DNA from: Candidatus Nitrospira nitrificans
GTDB taxonomy: Bacteria > Nitrospirota > Nitrospiria > Nitrospirales > Nitrospiraceae
Direction of reading: 5' to 3'
DNA: 64,000 nucleotides
Assembly (NCBI RefSeq): GCF_001458775.1
Contig: NZ_CZPZ01000001.1
Span: forward strand, 1 to 64,000
Part shown: positions 42,003 through 51,701 of the stretch, one piece after another
Layout: each line of letters starts with the position of its first letter
Numbering within the stretch: position 1 is the stretch's first letter
Program-made: the position numbers and the translations under genes
The notes under the pieces: generated by a model
The model's database searches: none
What the model was told of the DNA's origin: nothing
The model's input: the letters and a program-made list of their open reading frames with translations, nothing else

Positions 42003-42947
42003 ATTCGGAACACAGGGTCTGACTCTTATCTGACTTGCCTTCCCTTCGGGTGAACGGATAAGGATGGATTTATGGTCCTCTCCCACAATGTCCCTTCTGC
42101 ATCCTGTTGCAGCCATACGCAGAGGCAGCGGGGGATACTGGGACTCTGAACCAAGTAGTTCGACTGAAAGGAAAGGCCGCCTTTAACAGCATGCTGAAGA
42201 ACAAAGCATCGCGCATCAGCATCCTCCTGGAATCAGTCAGCCACACGCATCGACGATGCGGCCGCCCCCGCGCCAAGAGCACCCGCAACTTGCTAAAGAA
42301 GAGGGTGTCACGCGTAGAAACCTCCGTGTTCATATGTGAGTGGATAGCTGCTGTATGGCCGGCACCTATAGCGCAACGCTAGGACAATCAGGGGGACAAA
42401 TTCATTCGATCGGCGCTCATGCTCGACACATCGAACAATTACGGCACCCTCAATTGTGAGGGTTCGCAAGACACGCTCGCCTCCTCTTGAATGATGATCA
42501 GCAAGTCTGCGAGCTCTTGAGCTAGATGCGATCCGGCGTCGGGCGCAACAGACTCTTCGACCGGATTCGCCGCGGCCAGCAGTAGCCACAGCAAAGCCGC
42601 CACTGTCGAAACTGCATTCGCGATCGCGATGGGACGTCTTGTGCGCCAGGTCCGCACCGCACACCTCTTTATTCGGTTGTATAGGGCGCACAGTGAACCA
42701 TGGTGCGCGGGACAAATGGAGGGACAAATTCGAAAACGGTCGGGGGAAAGACTGGTAGAGGGGAAAGGGACTAGGGTGAGGGATCTAGCTTGGTTGCAAT
42801 AGCTTCAGCAGCCGTTGGGTTTCAGGTGAAGGTTGGTGGTCTGCCCGACGGGTTAATGCGGACTTGCAGCGATAGAACAAGGATACGGCTTCGGACTCTT
42901 TGCAGCTGACGAGCAGTCTCATTAGTCTGAGCTGGCGACCAAATCAG
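42003..42947. other. Accessory intergenic region before the IS3 element
   Basis: About 945 bp with one weak gene candidate (42439-42657, minus). Two copies of a GGGACAAATTC motif (near 42392 and 42715, with a third at 46690) are seen; such motifs often flank decayed Y1-transposase (REP-associated) elements. No complete transposase is present. Confidence 0.5.
42439..42657 (-). CDS. Possible small membrane protein
   Basis: A 72-residue GTG-start ORF with AGAGGTG upstream. It has one hydrophobic segment (AIANAVSTVAALLWLLLAAA, residues 11-30) after a basic head (RTWRTRRP), and an acidic helical tail (LAQELADLLIIIQEE). It looks like an inner-membrane protein by the positive-inside rule. The family is not recognised, and the region is otherwise decayed, so the call is weak. 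Confidence 0.35.
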   Translation of the reverse strand: MRTWRTRRPIAIANAVSTVAALLWLLLAAANPVEESVAPDAGSHLAQELADLLIIIQEEASVSCEPSQLRVP

Positions 42948-43010
42948 TGCCCTTCCCCCGATTTCACAGACACCTCCCTAAGTGGGAGAATGAGGAAATC
43001 GGAGGACAGT

Positions 43011-43307
43011 ATGAGCTCGAAGACACGACGGTCGTATACGGAGGCGTTCAAAGAAGAAGCGGTGCGCTTAGTCCGGGAGTCAGGACATCCCGTTGCACAG
43101 GTGGCGCGGGATCTGGGGATTGCGGACCATCTCCTCTACCGGTGGCGCGCGGAGCAACAGCAGGCTGAGGGGTGTGGACAGACCCGGCACTCTCTCCGGG
43201 CCGAACAGGCGGAACTGATCCAGCTCCGGCGGGAAAATGCTATTTTGAAGCAGGAGCGGGATTTTTTAAAACGTGCGGCGGCGTTCTTCGCGAAGGAGTC
43301 GCGATGA
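43011..43307 (+). CDS. IS3-family transposase OrfA
   Basis: A 98-residue DNA-binding protein after GGAGGACAG: MSSKTRRSYTEAFKEEAVRL, helix-turn-helix HPVAQVARDLGIADHLLYRWRAEQ, and a C-terminal leucine-zipper-like helix (LRAEQAELIQLRRENAILKQERDFLKRAAAFF). It recognises the IS ends. Residues 84-86 (DFL) are encoded by the slippery heptamer, so a share of ribosomes would switch to orfB. Its TGA stop overlaps the orfB ATG by 2 bases. Confidence 0.95.
   Translation: MSSKTRRSYTEAFKEEAVRLVRESGHPVAQVARDLGIADHLLYRWRAEQQQAEGCGQTRHSLRAEQAELIQLRRENAILKQERDFLKRAAAFFAKESR
43262..43268 (+). promoter_or_regulatory. Programmed -1 frameshift site in IS3 orfA
   Basis: T TTT TTA in the orfA reading frame (GAT TTT TTA AAA) is a canonical X-XXY-YYZ slippery heptamer. 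After a -1 slip the frame continues K T C G G V L R E G V A M R into orfB, giving the OrfAB transposase fusion. A stem-loop after it was not verified. Confidence 0.85.
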
Positions 43308-44167
43308 GATACCGCGTGATCCACGAACACGACCGTCGCTATCCGATCCGCTTAATGTGCCGTGTCCTCGCCGTCTCGGCAGCGGGCTATTACGCGTGGC
43401 GATCACGGCCTGAAAGTGCCCGGTCCATCCAGACGCGTATACTGCGCTCAGCCATTCGGGTGATCCACCAGGAGTCGCGGGAAACGTACGGCAGTCCCCG
43501 GATCTGGGACGCCTTAGTCAAACAGGGGCACCGCGTTGGCGAGCATCGCGTCGCTCGGCTCATGCGCCAAGACGGTATTCGGGCGAAGACCGTGACGAAG
43601 TGGCGCGCCACCACCCAGTCCCAGCATCAGTTCCCGGTGGCCGCAAATACTCTGGATCGGGCCTTCACGGTTGAAGCTCCTAATCGAGTGTGGGCCGGAG
43701 ACCTGACCTACGTCTGGACACGGGAGGGCTGGCTCTATCTGGCGGTTCTACTCGATCTGTATTCACGCCGGGTGGTCGGCTGGGCGATGGGCCAGCGATT
43801 AACGGGTGAGTTGGCGGAGCAGGCCCTCCTGATGGCCGTGATGAACCGAATTCCCAGGGTAGGGCTCCTGCACCATTCGGACCGCGGCAGTCAGTATGCC
43901 GCGACGAGCTACCAGCACCGACTCGCTGAGTATGGCCTTATTCCCAGTATGAGCCGCAAAGGCAACTGCTGGGACAACGCGTGCGTCGAAAGTTTCTTTG
44001 GAACGCTCAAGCGGGAGCTCGTGTACCATCGGCACTATGCCACCCGAGACGAAGCCAAGAAGGAGATCTTCGAATACATCGAGGGGTTCTACAATCGGCA
44101 GCGTCGGCACTCAACCCTCGGCTATCACTCCCCAGCTGAGTATGAAGCGCGGGCAGCAGTCGCGTAA
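43304..44167 (+). CDS. IS3-family transposase OrfB (DDE integrase domain)
   Basis: A 287-residue transposase. Motifs: HTH_21 region KQGHRVGEHRVARLMRQDGI, first catalytic Asp in NRVWAGDLTYVWTREGW, second Asp in LLHHSDRGSQYAATSYQ, and Glu in GNCWDNACVESFFGTLKREL, with the C-terminal rve_3 region REVIEG-type YIEGFYNRQRRHSTLGYHSPAEYE. All three DDE residues are intact. The ATG at 43304 is inside the orfA stop; the frame is open upstream to 43172, so an OrfAB fusion by -1 frameshift is the active enzyme. The C-terminal end is identical to window positions 1-97. Confidence 0.96.
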   Translation: MRYRVIHEHDRRYPIRLMCRVLAVSAAGYYAWRSRPESARSIQTRILRSAIRVIHQESRETYGSPRIWDALVKQGHRVGEHRVARLMRQDGIRAKTVTKWRATTQSQHQFPVAANTLDRAFTVEAPNRVWAGDLTYVWTREGWLYLAVLLDLYSRRVVGWAMGQRLTGELAEQALLMAVMNRIPRVGLLHHSDRGSQYAATSYQHRLAEYGLIPSMSRKGNCWDNACVESFFGTLKRELVYHRHYATRDEAKKEIFEYIEGFYNRQRRHSTLGYHSPAEYEARAAVA

Positions 44168-44271
44168 CCACGTGTCCATGAAATCGAGGGAAGATCACAG
44201 TCACCTCGCCGTGTCCTCGATCAAAATCGTCTCGACCTAATTCTTAGGTTGCGCGATGAGCGTAAGCCGCT

Positions 44272-44625
44272 TCAAAATGCGCGATCAATGCGGTCTTCTT
44301 GGATCGACTCCACGAGACCTGTAGCGATCAATCGATCCAACTGATCTGCGCTTAATTCCATCACTATCAAAGGCTGTCCTTCCAGAGGTTCAACGACCGG
44401 CGCCCCCTCCTGTCGCATAACCTTCGCGATATTTGCCTTCGCAGATTCAATCTCTCGCTGAGCTGATGATGGTCGGACTTTGACGATGACTCGGACCATT
44501 CCCGAGCCAGCTTTCTTTTTAAGAATTGAAACCGACTTCGTTAATTCTTGAGCAGACATCGCGTGACTGGAACGCTCCGGCATTGAGGCGAAAACAATCA
44601 AAATCGTCAGCAGCACCCACATCAA
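44272..44625 (-). CDS. Stand-alone inhibitor-I9-like propeptide protein (paralogue of adjacent subtilase propeptide)
   Basis: A 117-residue exported protein: signal peptide MMWVLLTILIVFASMPERSSHA, then a propeptide-like domain SGMVRVIVKVRPSSAQREIESAK, GAPVVEPLEGQPLIVMELSADQLDRLIATGLVESIQEDRIDRAF, TGA. It aligns with residues 45-145 of the subtilase at 44935-46479 (SAGMVRVIARLSKP; GAVNSEPIEGLPYVVLEVDRRQLDSLL; GMIEAIQEDRIDHTF) but ends where the protease domain would begin. It is either a free protease inhibitor like fungal IA-1/I9 proteins, or a truncated subtilase gene. It lies 75 bp from the IS3 element. No protease remnant is visible after the stop. Confidence 0.65.
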   Translation of the reverse strand: MMWVLLTILIVFASMPERSSHAMSAQELTKSVSILKKKAGSGMVRVIVKVRPSSAQREIESAKANIAKVMRQEGAPVVEPLEGQPLIVMELSADQLDRLIATGLVESIQEDRIDRAF

Positions 44626-44934
44626 TTTCCTCTGGTCACAAATGGTTGAACCTATCTTTCAAGCGTTACACTGACACAAAACAAGGTACTTCGTAGGGAT
44701 GTTTGGCTAGAAAATCGATTAGGCTTTGGCGATCCCACAAACCAGTACATCTCAAGAACATTATTATGAGCCAAAAAAGTATTTGACCACTACGTCATTG
44801 TTCACTTGATTGTATTTACCCTTGAGAAGGCATCTCTTTACAAGAACCATTCTTATACCAATCTGAAGCCATTAAACGTCTCTGAGTTAGCCGATCGCAT
44901 CAACTACGGTACTCGGACGGACGGTTACGCTTCA

Positions 44935-46479
44935 CTAGCGCCCAGGAAACCACACCACCAAGTCTGCCTTGCCGCCTCCATTCACGTCCGCCACAAACGG
45001 CCGCCAATACTCCCCGGTCGCCCAGCCTTTGATCCATTCACCGGCATGCGTAAACTTAGTTCCATCGCTCGAGGCCACTTGCCAATTGCTTGGCGGAGCA
45101 AGAGCCTCTAGTGCGTTTCCAACATTGATACGTGGCCGTGAGAGGTTATTTCTCGTATCAGTCACATCTACACCGGTGCTTATCAGCGCATTTTGAATCT
45201 GATCGATTGTCGCCCCCGGAGCACGTGACGCCAGTACGGCGAAAGCGCCAGCCACGTGAGGAGCAGCCATAGATGTACCACTGAAGATTGCAAAGTTATT
45301 TCCGGGAACGGATGAGTTAATCGACGAACCAGGCGCTAATAAGTCCACCGTTGGCGCGCTATTAGAGAAATCCGATACGATGTCCCTTTTCGTCGTAGAG
45401 CCGACCGTTACAGCCGTGGAGATACATCCTGGAGCACCAACTGCGTTTGTGAACCCATCGTTTCCGGATGAGATTACTGTAACAATGCCGTGGTCACGCA
45501 ATCGATCAATGACCGCTTTACGAGAGTCGGTATCGCAAGCACTCTCAAACCGGTCCCCGCCAATGCTCATATTGGCAGCGATGATTCCGAACTGGTTTGA
45601 TAGGTTCAGAACCTCCTGTAGCCCTCGGATCTGATCAGATATGAACGACCCAACACACGGTGAGGCTCTGCCCATTCTGCGACAATTCTGGGCGCCACCA
45701 GGTGTATCAACAAGTCTAGAGAACACTTGAATCGCGATTATATTGGCATCGGGCGCGACACCGGAGAAATTATTCCCACGCCCCGCCGCAATCCCGGCTA
45801 TATGAGTTCCATGATCGCATCCTGCAATACCGACACATGCTGCCCCCGCTCTCGCACCAGTTTGGTTGGTCTGCCCGTTTGGGCAGACCGTAGAAGCACC
45901 CTGCGTTGCTGAATTGGACGAAAAACAAGCCTCGCTCACAACCCGTCCGGCCAAGAACGTATGATTGGAATCAACTCCTGTATCGAGAATTGCAACGGTT
46001 TGCCCAGCACCTCTAGCTCCAACATTCCAGGCATTCGGCACATTTATTAATGGAACGCTCTGAGCAAGAAATGTATGGTCAATGCGATCTTCTTGTATGG
46101 CTTCGATCATCCCGCTTCTTAGTAACGAATCTAGCTGTCTTCTGTCCACTTCGAGAACTACATACGGCAACCCTTCTATTGGCTCGCTGTTGACCGCACC
46201 AACAGACTCCATAGCCTGTTCTAGATTGCGGCGCGCTGATGCTAATCCCTCTCTCTCGAGAGGCTGTCCCTCTGGCGCCGCCGGCTTTGATAGACGAGCA
46301 ATGACCCGAACCATTCCTGCTGAAGTTGCTTTGCGAACTACTGCATCTGCACCCTGCACTAAACCATGAGATTGTGAAAACGCTGGTACAGTCAAGCGAG
46401 GACTGAAGTCATTTACAAACAGCGTCGTTAGTAAAACAGCCATACTTTTCCAATATGAGCCGGAAATTGTTTTACCCAT
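44935..46479 (-). CDS. Exported subtilisin-family (S8) serine protease
   Basis: A 514-residue secreted protease. Signal peptide at about 1-38, I9-like propeptide at 45-145, catalytic domain at 150-455 with the triad Asp in GQTVAILDTGVDSNHTF, His in GIAGCDHGTHIAGIAAG and Ser in FSGTSMAAPHVAGAF; the oxyanion Asn is in ISSGNDGFTNAVG. It has many cysteines for disulfides (EACFSS, TVCPN, AACVGIAGC). The C-terminus (WIKGWATGEYWRPFVADVNGGGKADLVVWFPGR) is one FG-GAP/VCBS-like unit, suggesting a shortened or truncated adhesion tail. Local base composition is lower in GC than neighbours, which hints at transfer. It lies just upstream of its propeptide paralogue on the same strand. Confidence 0.9.
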   Translation of the reverse strand: MGKTISGSYWKSMAVLLTTLFVNDFSPRLTVPAFSQSHGLVQGADAVVRKATSAGMVRVIARLSKPAAPEGQPLEREGLASARRNLEQAMESVGAVNSEPIEGLPYVVLEVDRRQLDSLLRSGMIEAIQEDRIDHTFLAQSVPLINVPNAWNVGARGAGQTVAILDTGVDSNHTFLAGRVVSEACFSSNSATQGASTVCPNGQTNQTGARAGAACVGIAGCDHGTHIAGIAAGRGNNFSGVAPDANIIAIQVFSRLVDTPGGAQNCRRMGRASPCVGSFISDQIRGLQEVLNLSNQFGIIAANMSIGGDRFESACDTDSRKAVIDRLRDHGIVTVISSGNDGFTNAVGAPGCISTAVTVGSTTKRDIVSDFSNSAPTVDLLAPGSSINSSVPGNNFAIFSGTSMAAPHVAGAFAVLASRAPGATIDQIQNALISTGVDVTDTRNNLSRPRINVGNALEALAPPSNWQVASSDGTKFTHAGEWIKGWATGEYWRPFVADVNGGGKADLVVWFPGR

Positions 46480-46842
46480 AAGACTTCTCCAATTGTTGAT
46501 TGTTGATCAAGTGTTTTCCTCGGTCTTCAGCCACCGACCTCGAAGGTATACAACAAATTGAATCAGTAACTTTCGGACCCCATATGGATAACTTTCATAA
46601 GATTGAGCATGCCTCAGAAAGTGGGACTGTTATCGTCAATGACTGAGTGACGACATCTCATAGGCGACAATCTATACGCTTGATCGAGGGACCGATTGGG
46701 GGACAAATTCATTTGTTACGCGTTCTTCATTTTCTGGATATAAAACTATTTGTGAATGCCGGGGAATATTGTCCAGAAGTTGGACGGGTCTACAGAACTC
46801 GTCTATTGAAGAAGCCTTCGCTTGCTAAGGGAGGCCTTACCG
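46480..46842. other. AT-rich intergenic region
   Basis: No gene is seen in 363 bp. It contains GGGGGACAAATTCATT near 46690, a motif also present near 42392, as a possible remnant of Y1-transposase mobile sequences. The region separates the subtilase from the STAND regulator. Confidence 0.5.
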
Positions 46843-49800
46843 TCACTGAGTGAGCGTCTGACCAAGGCGGAGGGTTTCAGAGGAGAGGTCTCCGTTTCCC
46901 CATCGTTGATAGGCCTTCACGCAAGCCTGATAGTACCGTCGCGCATCAGCTTGGTGGCCTTGCGCCATGAGTAACGGAATCAACCGTTGATAGAGAGGTT
47001 CGACCAGTGGATCGATTTCGATCGCATGCTCAAGCGAGTGAATCGCCTCTTCTACTTTTTCGGCATTTTTGCTCTGATCACAGTGGCGGTTCACTAGACG
47101 GACGAATGTGGTTCGTAGCTGATCTCTCTCTGACTCAGCCCAAGCTGGGATCTCGTCATATCCCAAAAATGGCCCCTTATAGAGTGCAATTGGCCACTGG
47201 TCTTGTTGCTTGGCGAAGCTGTCGAACGCCAACGCATCCACCCAGCAAAGATTCTTATTGAGCGAGACCTTCCCCTCCTGCCAAAGGATGGAGTCGGCCA
47301 CCGAGAGTAGTTTTCGCAAGCGCGCGATTGATTTCTTCAGATTTTCCTGCGCCTGATCGCCATCCGCATCCGGCCACAGCACATCCATCAATCGCGACAC
47401 CGGCACGTCTTGTCCACCGCACACGATAAGCGCGAGGAGCAGATCCAGTAAACGATGCGGGGCCTTGCGATTTTTGCCGAGCGGCTGCCCATCGACCAGC
47501 ACCTGAAACTTACCCAACGTATAGATTTTAACCCGCCAGGGCCAGGCTGCCGGCCGCAATTCCGGTGTGAGTGGGAGCCAGCGCTTGCGGATTAAGTCCT
47601 GCACATAAGGCACTTCGATTCCTTCATCGAGGGCGGTGGCACAGAGCCGCGCAATAGCCTGAGCTTGCCAGCCTGGATACTCTGTCATTTCTTGTTTCCT
47701 ACCGAGGGCGAATGCGTCTCGCAACGATTCTAGACCTTTCACCCGGTCACCGGAGTCAAAGGCAAACTGAGATGCCAAAAGCCATGCCCCATACCGCAAG
47801 AGGTCACTACCCATTGCTTCGCCGATGGTCTCAGCACGAGTCCTGTGTGCCTTCGCCTTTTGATGATTGCCACAATTGTGATTTGTCGAAGCCGCCAGCA
47901 GGCAGCAGAGGGCTTCTGGAAACGGTCCACCATCCTGAACCGCTGTTTCTAACGCTTGTTCGGACATACTCAATGCGCTCTGCAAATCGCCTATCAGAAG
48001 GCTATACCAGGCAACCTGATAATAGTATTGGCTGAGATACAGCCCTTCTAAGGATCCCCGTTGAACGTTCTCGAGCTGCTGCCATACAGTCTCGAGATCA
48101 CCGTTCAACAAATTGTTCTGAATGCCCTGAAAAATTAGCCAGCCGTCCCAGAGATGTATACCTTCGCGCTCGGCTAATGACAGCCCTTTCCGAACGGCTG
48201 TTCGACAGTCTTCAGCTCGACCATCAATCCAACTCAACATGGCTTCCCCCATGTAGTAAACCATTTTCATTGAAGGAAGAGCGCCGAGCTTCGATGCCCG
48301 CTCCAAGAGTCGATCGTTACCTTTCCGAGCGCCTGCGAGATCGCCCAACCATGTCAGGTACGATTCGGTCGAAAAGATCGCATGTCCTGCGCCCAATCCA
48401 GTCAATCGATCGTTGAGGACGATAGCGCGTTCCAACCAATATCGGGTCTGAGGATTCTGCGGCCGCCTCCAGACCAGAGCCCCCGCCATCGCTTCAGCCA
48501 CGTGGGCTTCGATCTCGTCGCTCGGATAGGGCGCTCCGTCAGGCTGCAGAGCAGCGAATCGATCGATCCATTGATCCAGACAGGGAAGACACTTCCATTG
48601 AAGAAGGATGCACCGCACGAGGTTTGTCCAGGCAAGCAAAATGCCTGCTTGATCACCATCCGCCACGAATCGCTCAAACACTTCTTCGAAGATATGTTGC
48701 GCTTCGCTCGGGTTCAGAAATACACGACAACAGCCCTGCCAGAAACGCAGCCACGTAAACTCGCGAGCTGCCGTCGGAGGAATCGAAGAGATCCACCCTT
48801 CTACGGTCGCCACTCGTCCCTGCCCGAGCATCGTTGGCGCAATCGCAATGATCTGCCGGCTCATCGTGGGCCAATCTTCCGCATCCCGCAACAGGGTGAT
48901 CGCATCTTCTTGACGCCCAGCCTCGGCCAGCAATCCGGCTGAGATCTGTCGCAGGCGCTGGACGTCTTTTGGCTCATACTTGCTCAGAAGTTGTGTCAGC
49001 AGGAAATCCCGGAACAAGGGGTGGAAACGGTACCAGACCGTCTGCCTATCTACCCGTTCAGTGAAGTATCGAATCCGGTAGAGTCGTGTCAGTAAGTCCC
49101 CCGCCCCAGGCAAGCCCGTCAATGTCACCGCCATCTCGGCCGTCGTTTCGGGCAACAGTCCGATCTTAAGCAGGCTCTCCTGAGCGCCCGGTTCCAACCG
49201 CGCCATCACTTCTCGGGCAAGATACTGAAAGATCGTGCGTGATGGCGCGGTCTCTGACGAGACCATTGCCGCTGTTTCTGCTCTCGCATGCTCCAAGAAC
49301 AGCACGACTCCTGCCATTCAACCTTGGGTGATGGCGTGGATCTGCGTCACCCACCGAGAATTCCTGCTCGGGCCGTTCTTAAGTCGTTGGAGCTTTGCCA
49401 ATTGCTGCGTTTCACGGGGCGTCAATCGTAACGCATCGGCCTTCACCCAACTCAGTGTTCGCGCCACCTCCAGGGACACCATCTGGTCCGGTGGCTCCTC
49501 GCGACTCAGGACAATCGTCCACACTTTTTCAGGCAACTCGCTTAGTCCGACTTGGAGGAGTCCATGCAATGGCGAGGTGGTTGGTACATCATGGTAGTTA
49601 TCCAGGACCAGCACGCGAGGCAGGGAGATATAATCCCAGAGTTGCGCGAAAAATCGCCGGGCATAGGTAGGGAGACCGAGGAAGTATTCGGGCGTCAATG
49701 CGGCCAACAGCATGCGCCGACGTGGCGAGAGCGCTTTGGCTGCTGTCGCTAGATAGTGAAAAAATGAGGAGGGGTCCGCGTCGCTCTCATCCAGCCGATA

Positions 49801-50043
49801 CCACAACACCGGCAGACGCCGTGCCTTCAGGTAACTCGCCACCAACGTGGTCTTTCCCGATCCGGCCGGTGCTGTAAGCCAAGTGATCGGACGCCGCCGC
49901 GCCTTGTCGAGGAGCCGAAAGAGCCGGGGTCGCTTGAGGATCATTGGCAACGTCGACGGAGTCAGTTTGGCCAGGCCAAGAGACTTACGGTTTTGCCTTC
50001 GTTGCCCCACGATACGCTCCCATTGACCGAGGAGGGGAACCAT
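46843..50043 (-). pseudogene. MalT/LuxR-type STAND ATPase with BTAD domain, split by an in-frame TGA
   Basis: Two frames (50043-49318 and 49317-46843) are in the same phase and separated by a single TGA at 49318-49320 in GGT TGA ATG GCA, where relatives read TQGWMAG; Trp TGG to TGA is the simplest explanation. The joined product of about 1065 residues has an N-terminal P-loop (LTAPAGSGKTTLVASYLK), Walker B-like LPRVLVLDNYHDV, long TPR-like alpha-solenoid (about 500-800), and a C-terminal SARP-like BTAD-containing DNA-binding region (WRVKIYTLGKFQVLVDGQ; LDLLLALIVCGGQDVPVSRLMDVLWPD) followed by a bacterial transcriptional-activation domain. It would be an ATP- and ligand-dependent activator. 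Only 74 bp separate it from the divergent FadL-type gene, a candidate target. The 3' part could be restarted at ATG 49317. Confidence 0.85.
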
Positions 50044-50117
50044 TACACGGGTCTTTCGAAAAAACAAGTCCGTTGTGATTGAATTACTGAAGATGTGGCT
50101 GATAGAGTCCCGCCCTT

Positions 50118-51491
50118 ATGAATCGGCTGCTCTTCTTTCCAATCATTGTCAGTGCATGTATTTCTTTCCTCTTCGGCCTCCCTCCTTCCGCTTGTGCCGA
50201 CGGCTTTCGCAATCCGTTTCACGACGCCTCCGCGATCGCACAAGGCAACGCCTTTGCGGCACAGGCGGACAACGCCTCGGCGGTGTTTTACAATCCCGCC
50301 GCGATGACACAACTACACGGCCTGCACACGGCCGGCGGCATGCAATTCGTCAGTATCAATACGACATTCACCAGTCCGATAGGAACTACGACCAACAACA
50401 GTAGCCCGGCCGTGGGGTTGCCACCACCTGGACAGTTCTTCGTCACGGCAAACTTGAAAGACTTGAGGATTTCCGCCTTGGGCAACCTGAGTGTCGGGCT
50501 GGGCATACTCAATCTATACGGCTTCGCGGCCAAGTTTCCGACTAACGGTCCCTTTGCCACGGCGGTGACCTTTGCTCAACTGCCCTTGATCGCGATCAAG
50601 CCGACGGTGGCGTACAAAGTGACGGAGTCTCTGTCGGTCGGGTTGGGGGCCGATATTTATACCTTTACGGGTTTGCTGGGAGAAGGCCATGCGGAACGAC
50701 GGTTTCAGGCGGCGCCTGGATCAAGCTTCACCCCGGGCACTGAACTGGAGCTGAACGGAAAGGGGACAACGGCGGGGTTGAATGTGAGTGTGCTGTATAC
50801 ACTCTGGCGAACCGACGAAGGCAAGCCGCGCCTGTCCATCGCCGGAATCTGGCGGAGTCAAGCCGTGCTGCCCTTGAACGGCGATTTGCTCGCCAATGGC
50901 GTCCGCGTTGCGGGCGCGTCCACCTCGATACGGCTTCCGGAAGTCTGGACCGGCGGCATCGCCTATTGGCCGGTGCGCAATCGCTCAGGGGAATGGAAGG
51001 TTGAGGTGGATGTGGATTATGTGCGGTGGCAAGCCATTCGCGACGCTTCGGCGCATCTGTCCGACGGCAGCGTCTTGCCGAGCCCGCAGCAATGGCGGAA
51101 TACCTTCACGGTCAATGTGGGAACGGAGTACAAGTTGCTCGGGATCACATCCACGCAGGGATGGGATGTGGCCTTCCGCACCGGCTACATTCGCTCCCAC
51201 AGCCCCGTGACCGATCGCAGCTTCGATCCCGCATTCGCGGACAATGATGCGCATGTGGCGACCGTCGGCATGGGGGTCTTGTGCCATGGCGGCGGAAAGC
51301 TCTTGGGAGTGATTGCGTGCGCGGATACGGAGAAGAGCCTCTTCGCCACATCCGCCATCGGTCTGGATCTGTTCTATGAAGCCTTGGTCTTCGATACCCG
51401 CACGGTCTCCGATAGCCCCAACCCCACCGTCAACGGCACCTACCGCACCACGAACCATGCCGGAGGGGCGACCTTTCGGATCAATTTCTAG
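50118..51491 (+). CDS. FadL/OmpP1/TodX-type outer-membrane transport protein
   Basis: A 457-residue protein with signal peptide (MNRLLFFPIIVSACISFLFG, cleavage near ACA|DG). The FadL pattern begins DGFRNPFHDASAIAQGNAFAAQADNASAVFYNPAAMTQL, where the N-terminal hatch (NPA motif) is intact, and beta strands run to the C-terminal GGATFRINF barrel end. FadL proteins let hydrophobic compounds such as long-chain fatty acids or aromatic hydrocarbons across the outer membrane. It is divergent from the broken STAND regulator. The substrate cannot be told from sequence alone. Confidence 0.9.
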   Translation: MNRLLFFPIIVSACISFLFGLPPSACADGFRNPFHDASAIAQGNAFAAQADNASAVFYNPAAMTQLHGLHTAGGMQFVSINTTFTSPIGTTTNNSSPAVGLPPPGQFFVTANLKDLRISALGNLSVGLGILNLYGFAAKFPTNGPFATAVTFAQLPLIAIKPTVAYKVTESLSVGLGADIYTFTGLLGEGHAERRFQAAPGSSFTPGTELELNGKGTTAGLNVSVLYTLWRTDEGKPRLSIAGIWRSQAVLPLNGDLLANGVRVAGASTSIRLPEVWTGGIAYWPVRNRSGEWKVEVDVDYVRWQAIRDASAHLSDGSVLPSPQQWRNTFTVNVGTEYKLLGITSTQGWDVAFRTGYIRSHSPVTDRSFDPAFADNDAHVATVGMGVLCHGGGKLLGVIACADTEKSLFATSAIGLDLFYEALVFDTRTVSDSPNPTVNGTYRTTNHAGGATFRINF

Positions 51492-51701
51492 ATAAGGTGC
51501 CTTAGGGTTGAACCTACTTTGCCGTCTCAGTGGTGTCCGTAAAAATTCGGGCCTGTTCATACCGATCGCTTTTCCCCCACTCTTACTCTGTCGTTTCTGA
51601 CTTCGGTGGAGCCTTGGAACCACCGTCTTCCTATTCATTTACAAAAAGAGCCGCAGTGTTGTATGGTCCCATATAACTATATGGCATTGTGAAGTACCTA
51701 A
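51492..51701. other. Intergenic region after the FadL-type gene
   Basis: Nothing convincing is seen before the decayed brnT gene. No terminator with a T tract was found after 51491. Confidence 0.4.

Larger units (their letters stand above)
42948..44197 (+). mobile_element. Complete IS3-family insertion sequence, 1250 bp, with 3-bp target duplication
   Basis: Ends are imperfect 26-bp inverted repeats: TGCCCTTCCCCCGATTTCAC at 42948 and the reverse complement of 44172-44197 (TGATCTTCCCTCGATTTCAT), matching at 21 of 26 positions. A 3-bp direct repeat CAG (42945-42947 and 44198-44200) is the target duplication typical of IS3 elements. It carries overlapping orfA and orfB with a -1 frameshift site. 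Its last 127 bp are identical to the window start, so a second copy of the element lies about 44 kb away in the same orientation. The intact ORFs, perfect target duplication and identity suggest recent activity. Confidence 0.95.

Noticed and set aside
1-44200. Composite transposon formed by the two IS3 copies
   Set aside because: The interval of about 43 kb holds mostly core metabolic genes, and outer target duplications for such a unit are not seen; only recombination potential is kept.
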